Shown here piece by piece: positions 8,396 to 17,016 of a stretch of DNA of 64,000 bases. The stretch spans positions 310,001 through 374,000 of the forward strand of contig NZ_JRLF01000014.1 in the NCBI RefSeq assembly GCF_001404985.1, read 5' to 3'. Each line of letters begins with the position of its first letter. The stretch's first letter is position 1. The position numbers and the translations under genes are program-made. The notes beneath the pieces are model-generated. The model saw only the letters and a program-made list of their open reading frames with translations, searched no databases and had not been told where the DNA came from. Source of the stretch: Flavobacterium aquidurense. Its GTDB lineage: Bacteria; Bacteroidota; Bacteroidia; Flavobacteriales; Flavobacteriaceae.

Positions 8396-8998
8396 CTAGA
8401 AACTGAAAAAATTATGACCAAAAAGAGTAAAGATAGATCTACCGATAGATTGGTTTTTTTCTTCGACTGATTCGTAACATGAAAAACCAAGGATAATTTT
8501 GATTCCGGGAGGAATACTGTTTAAAATATCTCTTTTTTGATCGTCGAGAAGTAATTTTAAACTCTCCAGTAATTGAAGATTGTTTTTAAGATAAGAAGCA
8601 ACTAATAGGGCTGAAAAATTAAGGATTTCTCTTGCTGTCTCGCTTTTGATTCCGACTTCATTTGAAATCATTTCTGAAATTCTTCCTTTTTTATTGGTGA
8701 AAATTTCTTTCAGTAAAGCATTTCCTTCTAAACGGTAACAATCATCTACTGATAAAATTCGACCGGATGTAAAATCGACTTCCTGATAAAAGGTGGAATC
8801 TTCCGGTATTTGTGAAACAATTCCTTTACAAAAATCCGAATCATCAGATCTATTATACAAGCCCATTAAAACTGTCCCTATTGAAACATCAATTCCTTTA
8901 ATTAAAAGGGCATCATTTTCAAAATAAAACTTGTTCAACTTTGAAACAACATTAGAAGAAATAAAACGTCTAAGTTCAATTTGTAGGTTAGGAGTCAT
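8396..8998 (-). CDS. DUF937-like helical protein, function unknown
   Basis: 200 residues, all-helical by eye, no signal peptide or clear membrane span. The pattern of helices around VSIGTVLMGLYNR and EMISNEVGIKSETAREILNFSALLVASYL resembles DUF937, a family of bacterial proteins of unknown function often annotated with helical repeats containing a conserved SxxxxLL pattern. The call is by pattern only and could be wrong. It is a stand-alone gene, converging with the pseudouridine synthase gene and followed upstream by a 270-bp A/T-rich gap in which I see no gene. Confidence 0.55.
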   Translation of the reverse strand: MTPNLQIELRRFISSNVVSKLNKFYFENDALLIKGIDVSIGTVLMGLYNRSDDSDFCKGIVSQIPEDSTFYQEVDFTSGRILSVDDCYRLEGNALLKEIFTNKKGRISEMISNEVGIKSETAREILNFSALLVASYLKNNLQLLESLKLLLDDQKRDILNSIPPGIKIILGFSCYESVEEKNQSIGRSIFTLFGHNFFSF

Positions 8999-9269
8999 AC
9001 TTAAATTGTTTAAAATTATTTAAATCAGTTCAAAATAACCGATAAAGTGAGGCTTTTTATCGTTTATCAGGATAAAAATATAAAATATTTTAACATTTCC
9101 AAAAAGCTAGTTAAATACTTCAAAGAGCAATTAACAGTTGTTTAAGAAAAAAAACTCCTCTAGCCAGTAAATATAACCCCTTCGTTATCAAATAAAAGTA
9201 AAATTATTTTTTTGTAAATTTTACATTTAAAACAAAAAATAAGAAAAAAGCTTAATAAATGTTATATAA

Positions 9270-9770
9270 TTAAAACAAAAGGTTTCGATATTCCCATGTT
9301 AGACTTAAAAATATGCCTAGAAAAATGATACAAAACATAAAATTGATAAAACTCGACGCGAGAAAACCTAGTAAAAATCCTGTTGCCGCTTTTAATGCGC
9401 GTTTATGATTTTTAGAGTCATAAATTAACTCCCCAGCTAAGGCTCCTACAAAAGGACCAATAATAACGCCAAAAGGTATTGGAGCCAGAATACCAACTAT
9501 TAATCCAATGTTTGTACCCCAAATTCCATAAGAACTTCCGCCAAATTTTTTGGTTCCTTTTGCCGGAATTACATAATCCAAAACCGTGACAATTATTGTT
9601 ATTACAAGTGTAATACCTAAAATCCAATAATTATTTTCGACTGCTTTTGTCATATACAATAATAGCAAGCCAACCCAACAACTTGACAGACCAGGTAAAA
9701 TGGGTAAAAAACTACCAAAAACACCCACAATCATGCATATAAAACCAAGTAATAACAATAGTAAATCCAT
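9270..9770 (-). CDS. DUF456 family membrane protein
   Basis: 166 residues with four to five hydrophobic segments. Diagnostic runs are GVFGSFLPILPGLSSCWVGLL near the N-terminus and GPFVGALAGELIYD near the middle; the glycine-rich GxxxPxxPG and GxxxGxxxGE patterns define DUF456. These are small inner-membrane proteins without assigned function. It is transcribed divergently from the small exported protein at 9820, with 49 bp between the start codons. Confidence 0.85.
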   Translation of the reverse strand: MDLLLLLLGFICMIVGVFGSFLPILPGLSSCWVGLLLLYMTKAVENNYWILGITLVITIIVTVLDYVIPAKGTKKFGGSSYGIWGTNIGLIVGILAPIPFGVIIGPFVGALAGELIYDSKNHKRALKAATGFLLGFLASSFINFMFCIIFLGIFLSLTWEYRNLLF

Positions 9771-9781
9771 ATAAATTTTTG

Positions 9782-9789
9782 TAATTTTG
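9782..9789 (+). promoter_or_regulatory. Probable -7 box for the gene at 9820
   Basis: TAATTTTG fits TAnnTTTG, 30 bp upstream of the ATG. It sits in the short divergent gap with the DUF456 gene; no good -33 TTG is visible. Confidence 0.4.
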
Positions 9790-9819
9790 CACCTACAAAC
9801 CTTTAACTAAAGCTAGTCA

Positions 9820-10203
9820 ATGCGCAGACTTTTGCAATTTGTAATATTTATATTCTTGATCATTTTGATCAACGAAACCACCTATGCGCAAACTAAAAAA
9901 TTATCTGTCGACGATCAATTAATTCAGGATAGCATTTATAAAAGTAAGAAGAAAAAAGTTTTAAATTTTTCAATGAAAGAATTTGATACGCTTTTCTTCG
10001 AATATTTTAATCGCAAAAATGATCCGAATGTTGTTTTAACCAAAAAAGAATTTTACAATTATACTGTTCAAATTGCCACTTTTTCTGATAGATTATCATC
10101 TTTATATCCTGAACAAAAAGAAATTGCTGCAAAAAATAAAGAAAAATGGCTATCAGAAAACTATGAAGATTATCTGCAATACAAAGGTTCCCAAAAAAAA
10201 TAA
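9820..10203 (+). CDS. Small exported protein, unknown
   Basis: 127 residues with a clear signal peptide (RRLLQFVIFIFLIILI, cleavage near TYAQ at residues 21-24). The mature part is strongly charged and helical, rich in Lys, with no cysteine, and I recognise no family. It probably resides in the periplasm. The next gene, another small exported protein, starts 46 bp later on the same strand, so the two are likely cotranscribed. Confidence 0.65.
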   Translation: MRRLLQFVIFIFLIILINETTYAQTKKLSVDDQLIQDSIYKSKKKKVLNFSMKEFDTLFFEYFNRKNDPNVVLTKKEFYNYTVQIATFSDRLSSLYPEQKEIAAKNKEKWLSENYEDYLQYKGSQKK

Positions 10204-10249
10204 TCGTATTTTTATACTTTAATTATTTCATTCAATCAACATCAGAATC

Positions 10250-10735
10250 TTGAAGCAGTTTTTCCTTTTTTTAATTATCCTATTTTTCAATTCTTGTCAA
10301 TATTTTGAGAAGCAGGTTCCCTCTGAAAAAGAGTTACTTCAAAAAGAATTAAAATCAATCAACTGGAAAGAAGTTGACGAATATCCATCTGTAGCTAATT
10401 GCGAAAAAATTGCCAATAAAAAACAACGCCAACAATGTTTTTTTGAAGTTATGGCGCAGCTTATCCAGGAGAAACTAGATATCGATACACTTTCTATATT
10501 GTATCCTGAACTTGATACGATTCAGGTAAAAGTAACGGTTTATCCTAACTCAACCATGAAATTCGAACCGCAATTTCCTAAAGATTCTGTTGCTTACGAC
10601 ACCATCAAAATCGATAGTATTTTGCATGCGAGGTTAGTCGATTTCCCTAAAATAAATCCTGCCTTAAAACGCGGACTTCCGGTAAAAACCCAATTTATTT
10701 TGCCTGTTATTCTTAAAGAAAAAGGGAAAGAATAA
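10250..10735 (+). CDS. Small lipoprotein with a TonB C-terminal-like region
   Basis: 161 residues starting at a TTG codon (10250). The N-terminus KQFFLFLIILFFNSC is a lipoprotein signal with the modified Cys near residue 16. The last 40 residues (FPKINPALKRGLPVKTQFILP) follow the pattern fPxixPAxkrGxpVxxxFxlPI of TonB C-terminal domains, which in Bacteroidota are often found in stand-alone proteins. Two internal Cys (NCEKIANKKQRQQC) could form a disulfide. There is no ATG alternative that keeps the signal sequence, which supports the TTG start. Partner of the preceding gene by proximity; function unknown. Confidence 0.65.
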   Translation: MKQFFLFLIILFFNSCQYFEKQVPSEKELLQKELKSINWKEVDEYPSVANCEKIANKKQRQQCFFEVMAQLIQEKLDIDTLSILYPELDTIQVKVTVYPNSTMKFEPQFPKDSVAYDTIKIDSILHARLVDFPKINPALKRGLPVKTQFILPVILKEKGKE

Positions 10736-10763
10736 ATTTTACTTTTTAAGATTTATTTTTTTT

Positions 10764-10846
10764 AGGAGCTATTTCCTGCTGTTCCTTCCAATCTTTTATG
10801 CCGAACCCCGGCACAAAAGGATTTTCCCTCCCATCAGGGCTAGGGC
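10764..10846 (-). repeat. Structured repeat, copy 2 (inverted TAGCCC...GGGA family)
   Basis: Read on the minus strand it starts GCCCTAGCCCTGATGG, continues ATCCTTTTGTGCCGG, has a short loop, then CGGCATAAAAGATTGG and ends AGCAGGAAATAGCTCCT. The stem CTTTTGTGCCG/CGGCATAAAAG replaces the A/T stem of copy 1 with one mismatch. It lies 28 bp past the stop of the TonB-like lipoprotein gene. The remaining gap to 11018 holds a CCGCGTG/ATCCGCG-type repeat (10893-10948) and nothing else I can name. Confidence 0.65.
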
Positions 10847-11018
10847 TTCGGTTTTCATAAAAACATTTCTCAAGAATAGAAGTTTTCAAAATAAAAATCC
10901 GCATAAATCCGCGCTTTCGCGAAGCGAATCTGTGTAATCCGCGTGCCATTTAGCGTTCCAAATAGTATAGGTTTTCCATTGGAATTTGGAATTTATCCCA
11001 AGCCTTCGGGATTGGAAT

Positions 11019-12122
11019 TTAATTTCTAAATCTTCTTCCCTTCCATTCATACGTTCCAAACAAACTATACAAAGCTACAGCTGAACTAAAAAAAGGATAT
11101 AATAAACTACTTAAAATCAAACTCTTTATTCTCGATTTCGTTAAAAACTGATTCGTTTTATAAAGCAAAACAAAGTCGATTGTAAACTTAAAAAACACAA
11201 GCAAAATAGAAAATGGATAAGGCCAAATCCCGAAAACAAAGGCAAAAAAACCAATTACAAAACTCAAATTCCCAAAGAAAACGATCAATCCCAACATCTT
11301 ACCAAAATTACTTTGATACGAACTTGTTTTCGCAGCCCAACGTACTCTTTGATAAAATAAAGCTTTCCAGTTTTCAGTTGGCTTTGTAATCACAATAGCT
11401 TCTTTAGCTTTTAAATAATGAACTTCCGTTGGGTATAAATTCGCTGCTTTTTGTAATAAAAAAACATCATCGCCACTCGCGATTTTATTATTTCCTTCAA
11501 ATCCATTTAGTTTTTCGAACAGGGATTTCGTGTAAGCAAAATTCGCACCGTTGCACATAAAAGCTTTTTTAATACCAAAACTACCTATTGTTGCTCCTTG
11601 CAAACTCGTTAAATCTAATTGCTGAAAATGGTCCAGAAATGAATTTTCACATTTATACGTAACTGCCCCAGCAAGCATCGAAACATCATTTTGCTGAATA
11701 TAATTATCGAACGTTAAAAGCCAGTTTTCCGGCACTAAACAATCGGCATCTGTCGTAATTACCCAATTGGTTTTTACGTGTTGCGTCGCCGTAGCAATAG
11801 CATCTTTTTTAGGCGAATTCGAAACTCGAATATTGTCTATTTGTAAAATATGAAATGCGAAATGTGAGGCTTGAAATTTCTCATGAGAATTGTCATCTAC
11901 TAAAATTACTTCGAATAGATCATTCGGATAATTTAAGTTTGAAAAACTGTTTAAAAGATTCGGCAAATTCTCAGCTTCATTCCTAAACGGAACTATAATT
12001 GTAAAACTTGTTTGAGGTTTTAAATCTGTTTTCTGATATCTTTTTACTTTGGTAAAGCCATAAATAAGTAAGCTAATGCTAGTTATGTAAATTGTCAATA
12101 TGAGAAACAGAACCAAAATCAT
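11019..12122 (-). CDS. Membrane glycosyltransferase, family 2
   Basis: 367 residues. One N-terminal membrane helix (1-25) precedes a GT-A catalytic domain: FTIIVPFRNEAENL (about 41-54), VILVDDNSHE, TTDADCLVP (the metal-binding D-x-D), ASGDDVFLL and QRVRWAAKT, the QxxRW motif of processive GT2 enzymes. Two or three hydrophobic helices follow (about 275-345). It should transfer a sugar from a nucleotide or polyprenyl donor to a lipid or glycan. Its start overlaps the stop of the upstream LPG-synthase-TM gene by 4 bp (ATGA), so translation is coupled and the two probably work together at the inner membrane. Acceptor unknown. Confidence 0.9.
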   Translation of the reverse strand: MILVLFLILTIYITSISLLIYGFTKVKRYQKTDLKPQTSFTIIVPFRNEAENLPNLLNSFSNLNYPNDLFEVILVDDNSHEKFQASHFAFHILQIDNIRVSNSPKKDAIATATQHVKTNWVITTDADCLVPENWLLTFDNYIQQNDVSMLAGAVTYKCENSFLDHFQQLDLTSLQGATIGSFGIKKAFMCNGANFAYTKSLFEKLNGFEGNNKIASGDDVFLLQKAANLYPTEVHYLKAKEAIVITKPTENWKALFYQRVRWAAKTSSYQSNFGKMLGLIVFFGNLSFVIGFFAFVFGIWPYPFSILLVFFKFTIDFVLLYKTNQFLTKSRIKSLILSSLLYPFFSSAVALYSLFGTYEWKGRRFRN

Positions 12123-13063
12123 TCTACCGTTTTCGTTTTAAAATTCAACACATAATAAGCTCCAATAATCACTGGCAAAACTACATTAAGAAACCACATC
12201 AAAGTACTTATAAAAACCACAATCCATTCGTTTACTCCCAAAATCCCGAAGAAGTAAATCGCTACACTTCCTTTTACGGCAAAATCCAGAAACTGAAAAG
12301 TTGGCAATGATGACGCCAAAAAGTAAACTACAGCAATTGTCGCAATCAAAGTAAAATAAGGTAAATCTACATCAAAAGCCAGAAACAAAAAGTAATACTG
12401 ATGCGAGAAAACCAAATAACGCAAAACACCTAAAAGAATATTTTTACGATGAATTGGTTTGGGAATCTCATTGATTTTATGCAATAACTTTTCGATCGAA
12501 TATCCTTTGATTTTTATTTTCTTTAATGAAAACAAAACAATAAAAAGCAATACAAAACCTCCAAACAAAATGGCAACTGTTTGAGTCGTAATAACTTCAT
12601 ATTTAGCATTAAAATACAATAAGCCAAAAAGCCCAAAAATCACAGTTAAGATCATTTGGATTCCGTTGCAAATCAAGTTAAGAAAAACCACTTGTTTAGC
12701 TTCAGATTTTGGATAAAACAACGCTTTTCCGGCGTACTCTCCTACTCCGTTTGGCGTGAAGATTCCGGCCGTAAGCGCTGCCAGAACTTGCTTTGTAGCT
12801 TCACCCAATGAGATTTCATGAATTACTTTAGCAAGATTCTGCCATTTTAAAATCTCGAAATAACGATTCAAAACACTCAAAAGCAATATAAACCCAATTC
12901 CTAAAACCGATTGGTTTTTACGAAACAACGTAATGAACTTTTGCCAGTCGAGTTTGTCGTTGTTCGCCAACTGATTATAAATAAAATAAAATGCGCCACC
13001 TACAATCAAAAGTTTGACCAGAAGAACAAGGAATTGTTTAGCTTTGTGAGGAATTGAAATCAT
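12119..13063 (-). CDS. Lysylphosphatidylglycerol synthase TM-region (UPF0104) membrane protein
   Basis: About 315 residues and eight hydrophobic helices. The pattern GIFTPNGVGEYAGKALFYP and SLPTFQFLDFAVKGSVAIYFF matches the LPG_synthase_TM/UPF0104 family, the flippase-like part of MprF without its aminoacyl transferase domain. Such proteins often accompany glycosyltransferases that build or move glycolipids. The ATG at 13063 (MISIPHKAKQF) is preferred over 13096 because the extra eleven residues look unlike a membrane-protein N-terminus. It overlaps the GT2 gene by 4 bp. Lipid transport is inferred from the family, not shown. Confidence 0.85.
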   Translation of the reverse strand: MISIPHKAKQFLVLLVKLLIVGGAFYFIYNQLANNDKLDWQKFITLFRKNQSVLGIGFILLLSVLNRYFEILKWQNLAKVIHEISLGEATKQVLAALTAGIFTPNGVGEYAGKALFYPKSEAKQVVFLNLICNGIQMILTVIFGLFGLLYFNAKYEVITTQTVAILFGGFVLLFIVLFSLKKIKIKGYSIEKLLHKINEIPKPIHRKNILLGVLRYLVFSHQYYFLFLAFDVDLPYFTLIATIAVVYFLASSLPTFQFLDFAVKGSVAIYFFGILGVNEWIVVFISTLMWFLNVVLPVIIGAYYVLNFKTKTVE

Positions 13064-13166
13064 GCCGCAAAAGTAATCAATTTGAAAATGTGGCAATGAA
13101 AATGTACCGATTTGAAAATTAGAAAATTGTCCGTTTTCTAAAACTTAAACCTGAAATAAAAATCAC

Positions 13167-13721
13167 TTGACAAAAGAACGCATCATATTAGGTATTGACC
13201 CAGGAACCACCATCATGGGTTTTGGATTGATTAGAGTAATCAATAAAAAAATGGAGTTTTTGCAACTTAACGAATTGCAACTCTCTAAGTACGACAATCA
13301 TTATCAAAAGCTGAAAATAATTTTTGAACGTACCATCGAATTAATCGAAACGCACAATCCTGACGAAATAGCGATTGAAGCTCCTTTTTTTGGTAAAAAC
13401 GTACAATCGATGCTAAAATTAGGTCGCGCACAAGGCGTTGCAATGGCAGCAGGACTTTCCAGAGATATCCCAATTACGGAATATGAGCCAAAAAAGATAA
13501 AAATGGCAATTACCGGAAACGGAAATGCCAGCAAGGAACAAGTTGCAAAAATGCTCCAACAGCTTTTAGGATTAAAAGAGTTGCCTAAAAATTTAGATTC
13601 AACAGATGGTCTGGCAGCTGCAGTTTGTCATTTCTTTAATTCCGGAAAAATTGTTGCGGGAAAAAGTTATACTGGTTGGGATGCTTTTGTAAAACAAAAC
13701 GAAGATAAAGTAAGAAAATAG
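13167..13721 (+). CDS. ruvC: Holliday junction resolvase RuvC
   Basis: 184 residues, the usual RuvC size. It cleaves Holliday junctions together with RuvAB in recombination repair. The RNase H-like fold shows the catalytic acidic residues: Asp in [14 protein letters not shown] (residue 11), Glu in [12 protein letters not shown] (about 71), and the pair near [12 protein letters not shown] (about 145-150). The start is TTG at 13167 (read as Met): ATG codons further in would delete the first catalytic strand. It is transcribed divergently from the UPF0104 gene with 103 bp between starts. Confidence 0.94.
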   Translation: MTKERIILGIDPGTTIMGFGLIRVINKKMEFLQLNELQLSKYDNHYQKLKIIFERTIELIETHNPDEIAIEAPFFGKNVQSMLKLGRAQGVAMAAGLSRDIPITEYEPKKIKMAITGNGNASKEQVAKMLQQLLGLKELPKNLDSTDGLAAAVCHFFNSGKIVAGKSYTGWDAFVKQNEDKVRK

Positions 13722-13727
13722 TTTTCA

Positions 13728-13798
13728 GTCGCAGTGGCAGTTTACAGTTAATCTGAGACTGAAAACTGAGACTGAATACTGAGACTGAATACTATAAA
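13728..13798. repeat. ACTGAGACTGAATACT quasi-tandem repeat
   Basis: Several imperfect copies of a 14-16 bp unit (ACTGAAAACTGAGACTG, then AATACTGAGACTGAATACT) between ruvC and hemW. The same words recur at 15790-15822, 23125-23210 and 56176-56203, always between genes. No hairpin or known function is seen. Confidence 0.6.
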
Positions 13799-13799
13799 A

Positions 13800-14936
13800 A
13801 TGAGCGGCATCTACATTCATATTCCTTTTTGCAAACAGGCTTGTCATTATTGCGACTTTCATTTCTCTACTTCGATGAAAAAGAAAGATGAAATGGTTTT
13901 GGCTTTAGCCAAAGAAATTGTCATGCGCAAGAATGAGTTTTCAACTGAAATTATAGAAACGATTTATTTTGGTGGCGGAACTCCATCGGTATTGACAAAT
14001 GACGAAATAAATTTTTTAATTGATACCGCTTACAGCAATTATAATGTTGTCGAAAATCCCGAAATAACGCTCGAAGCAAATCCGGATGATTTATCTACAG
14101 AACGAATTTTGGAATTATCTAAAAGCCCTATAAATCGTTTAAGTATTGGGATTCAGTCTTTTTATGAAGAAGATTTGAAGATGATGAATCGCGCTCATAA
14201 TTCGGCAGAAGCCATAAATTGTTTACAAGAAGCAACTAAATACTTTGATAATATTTCGCTTGATTTGATTTATGGAATACCGGGACTGACAGATGAAATG
14301 TGGAGAAAAAATATCGAAACAGCTTTAAGTTTTCGCATTCCGCATATTTCGAGTTATGCTTTGACAGTTGAACCTAAAACTGCTTTAAGAAAACTAATCG
14401 ATACCGGAAAAATTGCTGAACTACAAGATGAAGTCGCTTCCAACCACTTTATTATTCTGGTTGAAACACTTCAAAAAAACGGATTTATCCATTACGAATT
14501 ATCTAATTTTGGAAAAGAGAATTACTTCTCGAAAAACAATTCGGCGTATTGGTTAGGGAAAAAATATATTGGTATTGGTCCTTCGGCGCATAGTTATGAT
14601 GGCGAAAAAAGAGGATGGAATATTGCCAATAATTCACTTTATATAAAGTCGATTCTGAACGATGAACTTCCAATCGAAACTGAAATCCTCACCATTTCTG
14701 ATCGTTATAACGAATATATTATGACAGGACTACGAACCATTTGGGGTGTTTCTCTGGAAAGAATCGAAAATGAATTTGGTTTAGAATATCTTAATTATCT
14801 CAAAAAACAAAGTCAGAAATTCTTAAATGATGATTTACTTTTCATTGAAAACAAGATCCTCAAACCAACAGCGAAAGGAAAATTTTTAACAGATGGAATA
14901 GCTTCAGATTTATTTTATTTAAATTTGGAAGAATAA
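13800..14936 (+). CDS. hemW: Radical SAM heme chaperone HemW
   Basis: 378 residues. The radical-SAM cluster motif is CKQACHYCDF at residues 10-19 (CxxxCxxC, with the HemW-typical Phe after it), followed by IYFGGGTPSVL (SAM binding, about 57-67), LEANPDD and RLSIGIQSFYEEDL. The C-terminal HemW/HemN-like domain includes YELSNFGKENYFSKNNSAYW and a winged-helix end. HemW is a heme-binding chaperone rather than a true coproporphyrinogen dehydrogenase; it lacks the extra N-terminal region of HemN. The start at 13800 gives the canonical MSGIYIHIPFC. It follows ruvC by 78 bp filled by the ACTGAGACTG repeat. Confidence 0.92.
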   Translation: MSGIYIHIPFCKQACHYCDFHFSTSMKKKDEMVLALAKEIVMRKNEFSTEIIETIYFGGGTPSVLTNDEINFLIDTAYSNYNVVENPEITLEANPDDLSTERILELSKSPINRLSIGIQSFYEEDLKMMNRAHNSAEAINCLQEATKYFDNISLDLIYGIPGLTDEMWRKNIETALSFRIPHISSYALTVEPKTALRKLIDTGKIAELQDEVASNHFIILVETLQKNGFIHYELSNFGKENYFSKNNSAYWLGKKYIGIGPSAHSYDGEKRGWNIANNSLYIKSILNDELPIETEILTISDRYNEYIMTGLRTIWGVSLERIENEFGLEYLNYLKKQSQKFLNDDLLFIENKILKPTAKGKFLTDGIASDLFYLNLEE

Positions 14937-14997
14937 AAATTGAACGCTGATAAAAATCCGTAATCCGCGTTAGAATACCTAAAATCCGCGCTCCATT

Positions 14998-15753
14998 ATG
15001 CTAGCACTTATTGACGAAAAATATCAAATAGACTTATCGAAACCCATTGATATTTCGATTCCGTTAACGAATACAGACGAAAATCCGATTGCGTGGTATA
15101 TTGAAAAACCGGCTATTGAACCAGTAGTTTTTGGAGATTGGATCGGGAAAGTTTCTGAGGGAAAATCATCGACTAATTTCAATAATATTTTCTTCAATCC
15201 TCATGGGCATGGAACGCACACGGAATGTTTAGGACATATTACGAATGATTTTTACAGTATCAATCAATCTTTAAAACAGTTTTTCTTTTATGCAAAATTG
15301 ATTACGGTTGAACCTGAAAAGATTGGGGATGATTTGGTGATTACGAAAGAAAGCATTTCGACTTCGCTCAGTGGGAAATCTTTGGAAGCAATTATTGTCA
15401 GAACACTTCCAAATAAAAAAGACAAAAAATCAAGAAAATACTCGAATACAAATCCGCCTTATTTGTCTGAAGAAGCAGCGATTTTTATTCGCGAAAGCAA
15501 AATTCAGCATTTATTGATCGATTTACCAAGTGTAGACAAGGAACATGATGAAGGCAAATTACTAGCACATAAGGCATTTTGGAATGTAAAAGACACCTTA
15601 AACTTAAATTCTGACGCCAGATTAAATGCAACAATTACAGAAATGATTTATATTCCGGACGAAATAAAAGATGGAGAATATATTCTAAATCTTCAAATTG
15701 CTTCATTTGAAAATGACGCGAGTCCGAGTAAGCCAATATTATACAAAATTTAG
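14998..15753 (+). CDS. Cyclase family protein (kynurenine formamidase-like)
   Basis: 251 residues. The metal-binding signature is NPHGHGTHTECLGHI around residues 63-77, a variant of the HxGTHxDxPxH motif in which the Asp is Glu. Further family parts are IIVRTLP and LLIDLPSVD. Members hydrolyse N-formylkynurenine or related amides with Zn2+ or Mn2+. No tryptophan-catabolism gene is nearby, so the substrate is open. The 61 bp before the start are an ATCCGCG-type repeat (14945-14993), shared with other gaps in the window. Confidence 0.85.
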   Translation: MLALIDEKYQIDLSKPIDISIPLTNTDENPIAWYIEKPAIEPVVFGDWIGKVSEGKSSTNFNNIFFNPHGHGTHTECLGHITNDFYSINQSLKQFFFYAKLITVEPEKIGDDLVITKESISTSLSGKSLEAIIVRTLPNKKDKKSRKYSNTNPPYLSEEAAIFIRESKIQHLLIDLPSVDKEHDEGKLLAHKAFWNVKDTLNLNSDARLNATITEMIYIPDEIKDGEYILNLQIASFENDASPSKPILYKI

Positions 15754-15820
15754 ATTTTAGTCCCGAAGTTTCGGGATAGATTTTAGATTTACTGAATACT
15801 TAAAACTGAGACTGAATACT

Positions 15821-16219
15821 ATGATTAATGTTTCTACAGATAAAACTAAACTTGACGTTCCGTTTATACAAAACTTTTTAAAAGACATTTATTGGGCTGC
15901 GGGAAGAACTATCGAAGAAGTTCAAACTACAATTGATGCTTCGGTTTGTTTTGGAATTTATTTAAATGAGCAACAAATTGGCTTTGCCAGAGTAATTACT
16001 GATTATGTGGTTTTTGGTTATGTAATGGATGTTTTTATTACTGAAGAACATCGAGGTAAAGGATATTCTTCTATTTTAATCGAAAATATGATGAATGAAC
16101 CTATTCTTAAAAACATTCAAATTTGGAGATTAGCCACTACTGATGCGCACTTTTTATATCGTAAATTTGGTTTTACAGAATTGGAATATCCTGAAAAATT
16201 AATGGAGAAAAAACTATAA
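15821..16219 (+). CDS. GNAT family N-acetyltransferase
   Basis: 132 residues, one GNAT domain. The acetyl-CoA pyrophosphate loop is EEHRGKGYSSILIENM (motif A, R/QxxGxG) preceded by the strand VMDVFIT. The C-terminal LATTDAHFLYRKFGFTEL is the usual motif B end. The substrate is unknown; small GNATs of this type acetylate amines of small molecules or proteins. The stop codon overlaps the ATG of the next gene by one base (TAATG), so the two are translationally coupled. Confidence 0.87.
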   Translation: MINVSTDKTKLDVPFIQNFLKDIYWAAGRTIEEVQTTIDASVCFGIYLNEQQIGFARVITDYVVFGYVMDVFITEEHRGKGYSSILIENMMNEPILKNIQIWRLATTDAHFLYRKFGFTELEYPEKLMEKKL

Positions 16220-16569
16220 TGAAAACAATTATCAAACTTGAAGAATTAGGTTTATTTATTTTGGGAATCTATTTATTTAACCGCTTAAATTTTGATTGGT
16301 GGTGGTTCCCAGTTTTAATTTTGGTGCCGGATTTATCCATGTTCGGATATTTATTTGGCAATAAAAACGGTGCATTTTTTTATAATGTATTTCATCATAA
16401 AGGGATTGCACTTTTTATTTATGCCTTAGGATGTTATTTAAATATTGAAAGTATTCAATTAATTGGAATTATTCTATTTTCACATTCGGCAATGGACCGG
16501 ATTTTTGGCTACGGTTTAAAATATGAAAAAGGCTTTAAGTATACTCATTTAGGTGAAATTGGTAAATAA
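16219..16569 (+). CDS. DUF4260 family membrane protein
   Basis: 116 residues with three or four short hydrophobic helices. The run WWWFPVLILVPDLSMFGYLFG and the C-terminal HSAMDRIFGYGLKY match DUF4260, a family of small bacterial membrane proteins of unknown function. The ATG overlaps the stop of the GNAT gene, and the next gene (MmcQ/YjbR) begins 8 bp after its stop, forming a compact three-gene run. Confidence 0.85.
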   Translation: MKTIIKLEELGLFILGIYLFNRLNFDWWWFPVLILVPDLSMFGYLFGNKNGAFFYNVFHHKGIALFIYALGCYLNIESIQLIGIILFSHSAMDRIFGYGLKYEKGFKYTHLGEIGK

Positions 16570-16577
16570 AAAATAAT

Positions 16578-16949
16578 ATGAATCTAGAAACGTTTTACGA
16601 ATATTGTCTTTCGAAAAAAGGCGTTAGCGAACATTTTCCTTTTGATGAAGATACACTGGTTTTTAAAGTTGGCGGCAAAATGTTTGCTTTATCCTCTTTA
16701 TCTCAGTGGGAAAAGAATGAACCTTCGGTAAATTTAAAATGTGATCCTGAGCGTGCACAGGAACTAAGAGCAGAATATGACGAGATAAAACCAGGCTTTC
16801 ATATGAGTAAGGTGCACTGGAATACGATTGACCTGAATGGCAATTTATCGAATGCTTTTGTAAAAGAATTAATCGATCATTCATATGAACTGGTTTTCAA
16901 AAGTTTGACAAAGAAAATTCAGAATGAAATTATTGAATTAGAAAATTAG
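16578..16949 (+). CDS. MmcQ/YjbR family protein
   Basis: 123 residues. The N-terminal CLSKKGVSEHFPFDEDTLVFKVGGKMFAL and central LKCDPERAQELRAEYDEIKPGFHMSKVHW are the MmcQ/YjbR (DUF419) pattern, a CyaY-like alpha-beta fold described as a possible DNA-binding domain. Target and role are not established. It is third in the GNAT/DUF4260/MmcQ run with an 8-bp gap, so probably cotranscribed; no functional link between the three is obvious. Confidence 0.88.
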   Translation: MNLETFYEYCLSKKGVSEHFPFDEDTLVFKVGGKMFALSSLSQWEKNEPSVNLKCDPERAQELRAEYDEIKPGFHMSKVHWNTIDLNGNLSNAFVKELIDHSYELVFKSLTKKIQNEIIELEN

Positions 16950-17016
16950 GCATTACATTTGCAGCAAATCATAGCTGAACAACTCAATTAATTTGCAACC
17001 AAGCAACTTACAGAAC

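Noticed and set aside
10746-10949. Small open frame between the TonB-like lipoprotein and GT2 genes
   Set aside because: It consists of the structured repeat and an ATCCGCG repeat, not coding sequence.
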